Position numbers and translations under genes: made by a program
In this document: in pieces, positions 26,281-34,557 of the stretch
How the letters are laid out: each line of letters begins with the position of its first letter
Numbering within the stretch: position 1 is the first letter of the stretch
NCBI RefSeq assembly: GCF_016316925.1
Contig: NZ_JAEEGB010000014.1
Coordinates: 1 to 64,000, forward strand
Origin: Clostridium aciditolerans
GTDB lineage: Bacteria > Bacillota > Clostridia > Clostridiales > Clostridiaceae
Direction: 5' to 3'
DNA: 64,000 nt
Notes under the pieces: generated by a model
Databases searched by the model: none
What the model was told of the DNA's origin: nothing
Seen by the model: the letters and a program-made list of their open reading frames with translations, nothing else

Positions 26281-26367
26281 TTATTTGAAATAAAAAGTTC
26301 AAAACTTTTTATAAATAAATAAATAATTAACCACTCAAATCCCATTTTAGTATTAATTAATAATCGA

Positions 26368-26397
26368 ATGAGAGTTGAATGTAAGTTCAACTCTCAT
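26368..26397 (+). promoter_or_regulatory. Hairpin between trxA and grdE
   Basis: ATGAGAGTTGAA and TTCAACTCTCAT form a perfect 12-bp stem with loop TGTAAG. No T run follows, so it is more likely an RNA-processing or stability site than a terminator. Confidence 0.55.
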
Positions 26398-26422
26398 CGA
26401 AATAAATTTGGAGGTGACTACT

Positions 26423-27709
26423 TTGCGTTTAGAAATTGGAAAAATTTATATTAAGGACGTTCAATTTGGAGCTGCAACAAAAGTGGAAAATGGAGTTCTT
26501 TATGTAAACAAAGAAGAGTTATTACAAGCAGTTGGTGGCGATGAAAGAGTTAAAAGTATAGAATTCGATATCGCTAAGCCAGGTGAAGAGACAAGAATAA
26601 TTCCAGTAAAAGACGTTATTGAACCAAGAGTAAAAGTTGAGGGAAAAGGTGGAATATTCCCAGGATTTATAAGCAAGGTTGACACAGTTGGTTCAGGAAG
26701 AACTCACGTGTTAAAGGGAGCTGCAGTAGTTACTACTGGTAAAATAGTTGGATTCCAAGAAGGAATTATAGACATGAGCGGAGAGGGAGCTAAATATACT
26801 CCATTCTCAAAGACAAATAACCTTGTAGTTATTTGTGAGCCAAAAGAAGGCGTTAAACAACATGAGCATGAAGAAGCTGTAAGAACAATTGGATTCAAAG
26901 CAGCAACATACCTTGGAGAAGCAGCTAGAAATGTTGAGCCGGATGAAGTAAAAACTTTTGAAACATTACCATTACTTGATCAAGTTAAACAATATCCAGA
27001 ACTACCAAAGGTTGTATATGTATACATGCTTCAAACTCAAGGATTACTACATGATACATACGTATATGGCGTAGATGCTAAGAAAATTATACCAACATTT
27101 ATATATCCAACTGAAGTATTTGATGGAGCTATCGTTAGTGGAAACTGCGTATCAGCTTGCGATAAGAACCCAAGCTATGTTCATATGAATCATCCAGTTA
27201 TTGAAGATTTATATGAAAGACATGGTAAGGACATCAACTTCTTAGGTTGTGTAATCACAAATGAAAACGTATATCTTGCAGATAAAGAAAGATCATCAAA
27301 CTACACTGCTAAGTTAGTTCACTTCTTAGGAGCAGATGCAGTTATAATTTCAGAAGAAGGCTTTGGTAACCCAGATGCTGACTTAGTTATGAACTGCAAC
27401 AAGATAACTGACCTAGGAATAAAAACTGTATTAATTACAGACGAGTATGCAGGTCAAGATGGAAGCTCACAATCACTTGCTGACTCTACACCAAAAGGTG
27501 ATGCAGTAGTAACTGGTGGAAATGCTAACGAAGTTGTAATATTACCAGCAATGAAGAAGATAATAGGACATCCTGAAGCTGCTGATGTAATAGCAGGTGG
27601 ACACGTAGGAAGCTTAAGAGCGGATGGATCAATAGAGGCTGAGATTCAGGTTATAACTGGAGCTACAAGCGAAGTTGGATTCAACACTTTAACAGCAAAA
27701 GGATATTAA
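26423..27709 (+). CDS. grdE: Glycine reductase protein B, proprotein GrdE
   Basis: This 428-residue proprotein of the substrate-binding component is cleaved at an Asn-Cys bond to give two subunits, the new N-terminal Cys becoming a pyruvoyl group that binds glycine. The motif SGNCVSACDKNP is present; with the TTG start at 26423 the Cys is residue 242. GGAGG lies 8 bases before this TTG. The frame is open upstream to 26375, but that region is the hairpin, so I reject the longer start. Together with GrdB it forms the glycine-specific protein B. Confidence 0.93.
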   Translation: MRLEIGKIYIKDVQFGAATKVENGVLYVNKEELLQAVGGDERVKSIEFDIAKPGEETRIIPVKDVIEPRVKVEGKGGIFPGFISKVDTVGSGRTHVLKGAAVVTTGKIVGFQEGIIDMSGEGAKYTPFSKTNNLVVICEPKEGVKQHEHEEAVRTIGFKAATYLGEAARNVEPDEVKTFETLPLLDQVKQYPELPKVVYVYMLQTQGLLHDTYVYGVDAKKIIPTFIYPTEVFDGAIVSGNCVSACDKNPSYVHMNHPVIEDLYERHGKDINFLGCVITNENVYLADKERSSNYTAKLVHFLGADAVIISEEGFGNPDADLVMNCNKITDLGIKTVLITDEYAGQDGSSQSLADSTPKGDAVVTGGNANEVVILPAMKKIIGHPEAADVIAGGHVGSLRADGSIEAEIQVITGATSEVGFNTLTAKGY

Positions 27710-27827
27710 TAGCCCAAGTAAAATAGACTGAATCCTTAAATAATATTAGCAGGTTTTATGAAATAGCTGATATTAAAAAATAAAAATTACAAATGCAATA
27801 TTAAATTTGAAAGAGAGGATGATATAG

Positions 27828-28292
27828 ATGTTACAAGGAAAAAAAGTAATAGCTGTAGGAGATAGAGACGGAATACCAGGACCAGCGATAGAAGCTTGCG
27901 TTAAGTCAGCTGGAGCAGAAATAATTTTTGCATCAACAGAATGCTTTGTTTGAACAGCCGCAGGAGCTATGGATCTGGAGATCCAACAAAGAGTAAAAGA
28001 TTTAACTGAAAAACATGGTGCAGAAAATGTAGTTGTAGTAATCGGAGGAGCAGAAGCAGAAGCTTCAGGACTTTCAGCAGAAACAGTAGCTGCTGGAGAC
28101 CCAACTTTTGCAGGTCCACTTGCTGGAATAGCATTAGGTCTTGCAGTTTATCACGTTGTTGAGCCAGAAATAAAGGACGAATGCGATGCAGCTGTTTACG
28201 ATGAACAGTGCGGAATGATGGAAATGGTTCTAGACGTAGATGCTATTATTGAAGAAGTTAAGAATGTTAGAACTCAATACTCAAAATACTAA
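27828..28292 (+). CDS. grdA: Glycine reductase selenoprotein A (Sec at in-frame UGA)
   Basis: This 154-residue selenoprotein contains an in-frame TGA at 27951-27953 which is selenocysteine 42 in the diagnostic motif [13 protein letters not shown]. Without UGA decoding the gene would appear split. GrdA takes the carboxymethyl group from protein B as a Se-carboxymethyl adduct and passes it to protein C as a ketene, oxidising its own Cys/Sec pair; TrxA re-reduces it. AGAGAGGAT precedes the ATG. A hairpin suitable as bacterial SECIS follows the TGA. No selA, selB, selC or selD is in the window. Confidence 0.95.
27954..27990 (+). promoter_or_regulatory. Bacterial SECIS candidate in grdA
   Basis: GGATC (27971-27975), loop TGGA and GATCC (27980-27984) form a hairpin whose apex lies about 22 bases after the UGA, the distance expected for SelB binding. 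The lower stem is imperfect. Confidence 0.6.
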
Positions 28293-28336
28293 TTCTAAAA
28301 TGTGTTTAAATTCCTAAGAAAAGGGGGAATTCTGAA

Positions 28337-29644
28337 ATGATTAAAGTTGTTCATTATATAAACCAATTCTACGCTGGTATAGGTGGAGAAGAAAAAGCTG
28401 ATATAAAACCAGAAGTTAGAGAAGGATTTGTTGGTCCTGGTATGGGATTAAACGGATTATTAAAAAATGGTGATGCTGAAATAGTTGCTACAGTTATCTG
28501 TGGGGACTCATACTTCAATGAAAATGTAGAAGAAGCAAAAACTGAAATTATTGAAATGGTGAAAAAATATAGCCCAGACTTATTTATAGCAGGACCTGCT
28601 TTCAATGCTGGAAGATATGGTGTAGCTTGCGGAACAATAGCAAAGGAAGTTGAAGAAAAGTTAGGAATACCTGTACTTTCAGCTATGTATGTTGAAAACC
28701 CAGGAGTAGACTTATTCAAGAAACACCTTTACATTGTAGAAACTAAAAACAGTGCAGTAGGTATGAAAGATGCTCTTCCAAAGATTGCATCCTTAGCATT
28801 AAAGCTTGCTAAAAAAGAAGAAATAGGATCACCTGCAGAAGAGTCATACATCGAAAGAGGTATAAGAAAGAACTACTTTGCAGCTGAAAGAGGTTCAAAA
28901 AGAGCTGTTGATATGCTTGTTAAAAAGATTAAGGGTGAAGAATTCGTTACAGAGTTTAAAATGCCTGTATTCGATAGAGTAGATCCAAATCCAGCAGTAA
29001 AAAATATATCAAAAGCTAAGATAGCATTAGTTACATCAGGTGGTATAGTTCCAAAAGGAAACCCAGACCACATTGAATCATCAAATGCTTCTAAGTTCGG
29101 AAAATATGATATAGAAGGCGTAATGGATTTAACAGCAGAAACTTATGAAACAGCACACGGTGGATATGATCCAACATATGCTAATACAGATTCAGATAGA
29201 GTACTTCCAGTTGACGTATTAAGACAAATGGAGAAGGAAGGAAAAATTGGATCACTTCATAGATATTTCTATACAACAGTTGGTAACGGAACAGCAGTTG
29301 CTTCCTCAAAGAAATTTGGTGAGCAAATTGTTAAAGAGTTAATTGCAGATGGAGTAGATGCAGTTATACTAACTTCCACCTGAGGAACTTGTACACGTTG
29401 CGGTGCAACACTTGTAAAAGAAATTGAACGTGGAGGTCTTCCAGTAGTTCATATGTGTACAGTAGTTCCAATATCATTAACAGTTGGTGCTAACAGAATA
29501 GTACCTACAATAGCAATACCTCATCCACTTGGAAACCCATCATTAGAAGCTAAGGATGAGTACGAATTAAGATATCACTTAGTAGAAAAAGCATTAGCTG
29601 CTCTTTCAACTGAAGTAGAGGGACAAAAAGTATTTGAAGAATAA
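28337..29644 (+). CDS. grdB: Glycine reductase protein B selenoprotein subunit (Sec at in-frame UGA)
   Basis: A protein of 435 residues. The frame is interrupted by TGA at 29381-29383, which is Sec 349 in LTSTUGTCTRCG, the known redox motif of GrdB-type selenoproteins. Beyond it the same frame runs to 29644 (ATLVKEIERGGLPVVHMCTVVPI). The N-terminal part is VVHYINQFYAGIGGEEKAD. GrdB activates the glycine Schiff base on GrdE and cleaves its C-N bond, forming the carboxymethyl-selenoether. AAAAGGGGGAA precedes the ATG. A terminator-like hairpin follows before grdC. Confidence 0.95.
29384..29418 (+). promoter_or_regulatory. Bacterial SECIS candidate in grdB
   Basis: GTTGC (29397-29401), loop GGT and GCAAC (29405-29409) form a tight hairpin with further outer pairing of TTGTAC-type arms. 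The apex is about 20 bases after the UGA. Confidence 0.6.
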
Positions 29645-29653
29645 TTAATAGTA

Positions 29654-29702
29654 AGGGAATTGAAAATTGAAAATTATTTAATTTTCAATTCCCTGTTTTT
29701 AT
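29654..29702 (+). terminator. Terminator-like hairpin inside the grd operon (between grdB and grdC)
   Basis: AGGGAATTGAAAATT (29654-29668) and AATTTTCAATTCCCT (29680-29694) are perfect complements, followed by GTTTTTATAAATTTTT. It should cause at least partial termination and lower grdC-grdD output relative to grdB. Confidence 0.7.
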
Positions 29703-29736
29703 AAATTTTTCGTTAAATATAGTAAGAGATACATAT

Positions 29737-29799
29737 AAATTGAGAACTGAGAATTGAGATATTGAAGGTTCTCAATTCCTAATTCTCAATTCTCAATTA
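29737..29799. repeat. Heptamer-type mini repeat, divergent copy E
   Basis: ATTGAGA, ACTGAGA, ATTGAGA, then TATTGAAGG on the left, and the inverted TTCTCAATTCCTAATTCTCAATT on the right, form an imperfect hairpin of about 62 bp. The 7-base periodicity and GAAGG junction resemble the larger family, but the core is missing. It lies just before the grdC ribosome site. Confidence 0.45.
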
Positions 29800-29818
29800 G
29801 ATTAAGGGAGGTTTTACA

Positions 29819-31351
29819 ATGAGTTTTCCAGTAATAAAAAAGGCTTCTTATATTTTAGTTAATGCACCTGATATGGTAATACATAATGGTACTACTCAAA
29901 CTTTAGAAAGAGAAACGAATCCAGATTCAGCTTACTTAAAGGAATTAAAAAATCACTTAAGACCTTTTGATGAAGTTGTAGCTTATGCACCAAATCAAAC
30001 TTATATAGGTAATATGACTCCAGATGAATTAGGAGAATTACCAAGACCATGGTTTAATTCAAAGGTTGAAGGTGCTAATAGATTTGGTAATTTCGGAGAA
30101 ATAATGCCACAAGATGAGTTTTATGGATTATTAAAGATTTCAGATGTATTTGATTTAGTTATCCTTGAAAAGGATTTTACTGCATTAGTAAAAGAAAAGC
30201 TTAGCAGCCACCCTCTTTTAAAAGAAAAAGTAGAGGCGTTAAAAGAAGGAGAAGAGTTATCTGTAATCCAAAATTTAGTAGAAAATGGAGTAGCAGAAGG
30301 ACTATATGAAGATGGAAAATTAGTTGGATGCATTAAAAGAGCACATGAATTTGACTTAAACTTATCGTCACACATAATGGTAGAAAATCTTGTTGTTAAG
30401 GCATCAGGAGTTTTAGCACTAATGCACTTAATAAAGAACTCAGGAATAGATGTAAATGAAGTTGACTATTTAATAGAATGTTCAGAAGAAGCTATAGGCG
30501 ATATGAATCAAAGAGGCGGCGGAAATACTGCTAAAGCTTGCGGAGAGATAGCAGGTATTAAAGGTGCCACTGGAATGGATGTAAGAGGATTCTGCGCAGG
30601 CCCAACTCACGCACTAGTTACAGCATCTGCTCTTGTTAAATCAGGAATACATAGAAATGTAATAGTATTTGCAGGTGGAAGTACTGCGAAGCTAGGCATG
30701 AATGGAAGAGACCATGTTAAGAAGGGATTGCCAGCTTTAGAAGACTGCGTAGGAGGTTTTGCTATACTAGTATCAGAAAATGATGGAGTAAGTCCAGTAC
30801 TAAGAACTGATATAATAGGAAGACACACAATAGGACATGGAGCAGCACCACAAGCAGTTATAGAAGCTTTAGTACTAGAGCCTTTAGCTAAAAATGGAAT
30901 GAAAATTACTGATGTAGATAAATACGCTCCAGAAATGCAAACTCCAGATATTACTGAACCAGCAGGTGCTGGAGATGTTCCAACTCAAAACTACAAAATG
31001 ATAGGTGCATTAGCAGTTAAGAGCGGACAATTAGATAGAAAAGAATTACCTAATTTTGTAAAAGCTCATGGATATCCAGGATTTGCACCAACACAAGGAC
31101 ATATACCATCAGGAGTTCCAATAGTAGGTCATGGAATAGAGAATATAATGAATGGAAAATTAAATAACTTCATGGTAGTTGGTAAAGGAAGTCTTTTCCT
31201 AGGAAGAATGACAAATTTATTTGATGGTATATCTATACTAGTTGAGAAAAACACTGGTGCAGCTGAAGAATCACTAGGTGTTTCAAAGGACGAAATAAAG
31301 GATATGATAGCTGAAGGAATGAAGAAATTCGCTGAAGAGCTTTTAAAATAG
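29819..31351 (+). CDS. grdC: Glycine reductase protein C, subunit GrdC
   Basis: This 510-residue thiolase/FabH-like component of protein C resembles 3-oxoacyl-ACP synthase III in the region NTAKACGEIAGIKGATGMDVRGFCAGPTHALV. Protein C converts the carboxymethyl group on GrdA to acetyl phosphate with inorganic phosphate. GGGAGG is 9 bases before the ATG. The gene is separated from grdB by 174 bases of hairpins and a mini repeat, and is followed after 17 bases by grdD. Confidence 0.93.
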   Translation: MSFPVIKKASYILVNAPDMVIHNGTTQTLERETNPDSAYLKELKNHLRPFDEVVAYAPNQTYIGNMTPDELGELPRPWFNSKVEGANRFGNFGEIMPQDEFYGLLKISDVFDLVILEKDFTALVKEKLSSHPLLKEKVEALKEGEELSVIQNLVENGVAEGLYEDGKLVGCIKRAHEFDLNLSSHIMVENLVVKASGVLALMHLIKNSGIDVNEVDYLIECSEEAIGDMNQRGGGNTAKACGEIAGIKGATGMDVRGFCAGPTHALVTASALVKSGIHRNVIVFAGGSTAKLGMNGRDHVKKGLPALEDCVGGFAILVSENDGVSPVLRTDIIGRHTIGHGAAPQAVIEALVLEPLAKNGMKITDVDKYAPEMQTPDITEPAGAGDVPTQNYKMIGALAVKSGQLDRKELPNFVKAHGYPGFAPTQGHIPSGVPIVGHGIENIMNGKLNNFMVVGKGSLFLGRMTNLFDGISILVEKNTGAAEESLGVSKDEIKDMIAEGMKKFAEELLK

Positions 31352-31368
31352 TTAGGAGGTGATTTTAC

Positions 31369-32520
31369 GTGGATGCAACTAAAAAAATAGTAGCGGAAGT
31401 TTTCAATGAAATAGCAGAAGGCATAAAAAGTGGAAGCTTCGGAAAAAAAGTTAGAATAGGCCTCACTACCTTTGGCTCAGAGCATGGCGTTGAAGAGATG
31501 GTAAAAGCAGCTGAAATGGCTAAAGGTAAATATGGTGATTTTGATATAGTTTTAATAGGACCAAAAGTTGAAGGTGACTTTGAAGTTGTGGAAGTGAAAG
31601 ATGCAGAAGAAGGACATAAGAAAATGGTAGAGCTTTTGGAGAAAAAAGAGCTTGATGGATGTGTAACTCAGCATTTTGATTTCCCAATCGGTGTATCAAC
31701 TGTTGGAAGAATAGTAACACCAGGTAAGGGGAAAGAATTAATTATTGCTACTACAACAGGAACTACATCTACTAACAGAGTAGAAGGTATGATTAAAAAT
31801 GCAATATCTGGTATCTCTGTAGCAAAAGCAGTAGGAATAAAAAATCCAACAGTAGGTATCCTAAATCTTGATGGAGCTAGAGGAGTAGAGCGTGCACTAA
31901 AAGATTTACAAGCTAATGGATATGACTTTAGATTTGCTGATTCATTAAGAGCTGATGGCGGCGCTGTAATGAGAGGAAATGATATTCTAGCAGGTACTCC
32001 AGATGTAATGGTTTGTGATTCATTAACTGGAAATCTATTAATTAAAATATTTGCATCATTCACAACTGGTGGAGACTATGAAACAGTTGGTTATGGATAT
32101 GGACCAGGTGTTGGTGAAGACTATGATAAGTTAGTTAACATAGTATCCCGTGCTTCAGGAGCTCCATTAATATGCGAGGCTCTAAGATATTGTTCACTAT
32201 GTGCTAAAAATGATGTATTATCAAAAGCTAAGATTGAATTCGGAAAAGCAAGAGAAGCTGGCTTAAATGATATAATAGGAAAATTGTTAGCTAAAGAAAA
32301 GCCAGTAGTAGAGGAAGAAGTAAAAATGCCTCCAAAGAAAGTAGTTACCTTCTCAATACCAGGAGTTGATATATTAGAACTTGAAAATGCTTGTAGAGCA
32401 TTATGGAAAGAAGGTATATACTCAGAAAGTGGTATGGGTTGTACAGGACCTATTATACTTGTACCTGATGATGAAGGCGAAAAGTCAATAGAAGTGCTTG
32501 TAAAAGCAGGATATAAATAA
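31369..32520 (+). CDS. grdD: Glycine reductase protein C, subunit GrdD
   Basis: This 383-residue PlsX-like phosphoacyltransferase component of protein C has a GTG start (31369) preceded by TTAGGAGGTGA. The core includes KVRIGLTTFGSEHG, NPTVGILNLDGARGVERALKDL and LTGNLLIKIFASF. The C-terminal GMGCTGPIILVPD holds the Cys thought to carry the acetyl thioester before phosphorolysis. It is the last gene of the operon; a strong terminator follows. Confidence 0.93.
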   Translation: MDATKKIVAEVFNEIAEGIKSGSFGKKVRIGLTTFGSEHGVEEMVKAAEMAKGKYGDFDIVLIGPKVEGDFEVVEVKDAEEGHKKMVELLEKKELDGCVTQHFDFPIGVSTVGRIVTPGKGKELIIATTTGTTSTNRVEGMIKNAISGISVAKAVGIKNPTVGILNLDGARGVERALKDLQANGYDFRFADSLRADGGAVMRGNDILAGTPDVMVCDSLTGNLLIKIFASFTTGGDYETVGYGYGPGVGEDYDKLVNIVSRASGAPLICEALRYCSLCAKNDVLSKAKIEFGKAREAGLNDIIGKLLAKEKPVVEEEVKMPPKKVVTFSIPGVDILELENACRALWKEGIYSESGMGCTGPIILVPDDEGEKSIEVLVKAGYK

Positions 32521-32521
32521 A

Positions 32522-32556
32522 AATAAAAGGGAGCTTTTGCTCCCTTTTATTTTTTA
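32522..32556 (+). terminator. Intrinsic terminator of the grd operon
   Basis: AATAAAAGGGAGC (32522-32534), loop TTTT, GCTCCCTTTTATT (32539-32551), then T to 32555. Repeat copy F starts exactly at the end of the T run. Confidence 0.9.
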
Positions 32557-32752
32557 GAGGACAATTGACAATTGACAGTTGACAATGAAGGAGGATTTTT
32601 CTCCACTACGCTACAAAAAATCTTTAAATTTATATAAGTAGCGATGTTTTGCTTTAGCAAAACAAGCCTGAAAAAAATAAATTAGTTTTCTGACGTAAGG
32701 AAGAAAACTCACCTTCACTGTCAATTGTCCTCTGTCCTCTGTCAATTGTCTA
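32555..32752 (+). repeat. Heptamer-ended repeat, copy F
   Basis: 198 bp. Left array GAGGACA, ATTGACA, ATTGACA, GTTGACA, ATGAAGG; right array inverted, ending GTCAATTGTCTA. Core hairpins: gatttttc/aaaaatc, GTTTTGC/GCAAAAC and agttttct/agaaaact. The middle stem differs from copy A by a compensatory C-G to T-A change. It abuts the grdD terminator. Confidence 0.85.
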
Positions 32753-33061
32753 ATGGAATAAATATCCTGTTTAATATATGAAATTAATCATAAAATAATA
32801 AAAGCATCATAATATAAACCATATGACTAAATATTTTTTACTAGAGTAATTGAGGATTAGATGTAAGAAAAAAAATCTTGTTTACATCAATTCTCAATTA
32901 TCGGACTTTTATATTTTTTAATAAAACTTTTAACAGGATTTAAAGCCCAAATCAATAAGCATTTGTAAAATTTTATTGAACTTTTGGGAGGAAAATTGAC
33001 CCTGTTGTAGAATATTCTTAATACACTGATAAATATTAGTAACAAAATTAACTTTTTTAGG
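32753..33061 (+). other. Intergenic region before the BMP lipoprotein gene
   Basis: About 310 bases. It holds an imperfect hairpin (TGAGGATTAGATGTAA near 32851 against TTACATCAATTCTCA near 32882) and a possible promoter, TTGACC (32996-33001) with TAATAC (33019-33024), spacing 17. I looked for a purine riboswitch because BMP proteins often bind nucleosides, and did not find its conserved core. Confidence 0.45.
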
Positions 33062-33073
33062 AGGGAATTATTA

Positions 33074-34180
33074 ATGAATAAGAAGAGAGTGGTAGCTATC
33101 CTTGCTACTGCAATAATGTCAGTATCATTATTTGCTGGCTGCGGACAGAAGCAACAAAACCAACCAGCAGGGGAAGGCACTAAGCAAGGAGCTAAGGTTA
33201 AAATAGGCCTTTCAACAGATGAAGGTGGATTAAATGATAAGTCATTTAATCAATCAGCAGACACTGGAATAAAGAAAGCTATAAAAGAGTTTGGAGTTGA
33301 CTATAAGCCGGTAGAATCAGCTAAAAAAGAAGACTATGAATCAAATCTGGATGCATTAGTTAATGCTGGATCAAACCTAACCTTTGGAATTGGATTCCAA
33401 ATGGAGCAGGCTATGAAAAATGTAGCAGGAAAATACAAAGATAAAAATTTTGCTATAATAGACACAGTTGTTGATGCACCAAACGTTGAATCAATAACGT
33501 TCAAAGAGCAAGAAGGTTCTTTCTTGATGGGAGTTATAGCTGGTAAAATGACTAAAACTAACAAAGTTGGTTTCATAGGCGGTAAAGACTTTGCAACAAT
33601 AAATAAATTTGAAGTAGGTTTTGCTGCAGGTGTTAAGGCTGTAAACCCAGAAGCAGCTAAAGGATTAATAAGCTCAGATGGTAAGAGCCCAGGAACAATG
33701 GTTAAATATGCTGATAGCTTTGGTGATACAAACAAGGGTTATGAATTAGCTAAATCATTATATGGTGCTGGCTGTGATGTTATCTATCACGCAGCAGGTG
33801 GTGTTGGTATAGGAATGTTTAAAGCTACTAAGGAACTTAAAGATTCAGGAAAGCAAGTTTGGGCTATAGGTGTTGATATGGACCAGGCAGTTACAGTTCC
33901 TGAATATGCAAGTATAATTCTTTCAAGTATGGTTAAAAAAGTTGACGTTGCTACATATAGTGCAGTAAAAGATGTAGTTAACGGAAAGTTCCAAGGTGGA
34001 AAACATATAGAGTATGGATTAAAAGAGGATGGTGTAGGTATAGCTCCAACTTCAGATAAGAATACTCCAAAAGATGTTTTAGATTTAGTTAACAAATATA
34101 CAGAAGCTATAAAAGCTGGTAAGTTTGTTGTACCTGCTACAAGAGAAGAAGCAGTTAAGTTTGCTGCTCCATCTATATAA
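33074..34180 (+). CDS. BMP family ABC transporter substrate-binding lipoprotein
   Basis: This 368-residue exported lipoprotein has a signal peptide ending SLFAGC, with lipobox Cys C23, and a BMP/Med/TmpC domain: GLSTDEGGLNDKSFNQSADTG, FIGGKDFATINKFEVGFAAGV, IYHAAGGVGIGMF and AIGVDMDQ. Characterised relatives bind purine nucleosides or riboflavin for an ABC importer. The permease and ATPase genes are not adjacent, so the substrate is only inferred. TTAGGAGGGA precedes the ATG, and a strong terminator follows. Confidence 0.9.
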   Translation: MNKKRVVAILATAIMSVSLFAGCGQKQQNQPAGEGTKQGAKVKIGLSTDEGGLNDKSFNQSADTGIKKAIKEFGVDYKPVESAKKEDYESNLDALVNAGSNLTFGIGFQMEQAMKNVAGKYKDKNFAIIDTVVDAPNVESITFKEQEGSFLMGVIAGKMTKTNKVGFIGGKDFATINKFEVGFAAGVKAVNPEAAKGLISSDGKSPGTMVKYADSFGDTNKGYELAKSLYGAGCDVIYHAAGGVGIGMFKATKELKDSGKQVWAIGVDMDQAVTVPEYASIILSSMVKKVDVATYSAVKDVVNGKFQGGKHIEYGLKEDGVGIAPTSDKNTPKDVLDLVNKYTEAIKAGKFVVPATREEAVKFAAPSI

Positions 34181-34186
34181 CATAGT

Positions 34187-34215
34187 AAAAAAGCTAGGGA
34201 AACCTAGCTTTTTTA
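34187..34215 (+). terminator. Intrinsic terminator after the BMP lipoprotein gene
   Basis: AAAAAAGCTAGG (34187-34198), loop GAAA, CCTAGCTTTTTT (34203-34214). Repeat copy G begins at the end of its T run. Confidence 0.9.
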
Positions 34216-34447
34216 GTTGACAATTGACAGTTGACAGAGGACAGTGAAGGAGGAATTTTCTCCACTCCGTTACGAAAAATCTTTAAATTTATATAAAGAA
34301 ACTCCTGCCATTTTGCTTCGTAGGAGTACACTCTGTGTAAGCGATGTTTTGCTTTAGCAAAATGAGACTCAAAAAATAAATTAGTTTTCTGACGTAAGGA
34401 AGAAAACTCACCTTCACTGTCAATTGTCCACTGTCAACTGTCCTCTA
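34214..34447 (+). repeat. Heptamer-ended repeat, copy G with an internal insertion
   Basis: 234 bp, about 40 longer than its relatives. Left array GTTGACA, ATTGACA, GTTGACA, GAGGACA, GTGAAGG; right array inverted, ending TGTCCTCTA. Between the first and middle hairpins it carries an extra block (about 34297-34342; ACTCCTGCC to ACACTCTGTGTAAGC) that is the reverse complement of part of module 3 found at 42549-42607 and 61161-61235. A hairpin (AAAAAATGC/GCATTTTTT) follows at 34448-34468. Confidence 0.8.
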
Positions 34448-34507
34448 AAAAATGCTCTGCATTTTTTCTATTTTGTGAATTTTAAATTTATATAAAATAC
34501 CTTTTCA

Positions 34508-34516
34508 TGGTATAAT
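34508..34516 (+). promoter_or_regulatory. Extended -10 promoter candidate for rpoN
   Basis: TGGTATAAT is a TGn extended -10 element about 42 bases before the rpoN start. A good -35 box is not seen. Confidence 0.4.
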
Positions 34517-34557
34517 AAAATGAGTAAATTTAAATGGTGCAGAGCGGGGTGAAAAAA

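Noticed and set aside
27969-28292. A short gene starting at 27969.
   Set aside because: It is the part of grdA after the selenocysteine UGA at 27951; the real start is 27828.
28337-29383. grdB ending at 29383, with a separate small gene at 29453-29644.
   Set aside because: The TGA at 29381 lies in a selenocysteine motif and the same frame continues to 29644 with conserved GrdB sequence, so it is one gene.
31668-32063. Long antisense frames opposite grdD, and others opposite gap-pgk, rnr and cinA.
   Set aside because: They mirror strongly coding sense genes, have no ribosome sites and encode no recognisable protein.
32753-33061. Possible purine riboswitch before the BMP lipoprotein gene.
   Set aside because: The conserved three-way-junction core of purine riboswitches was not found.
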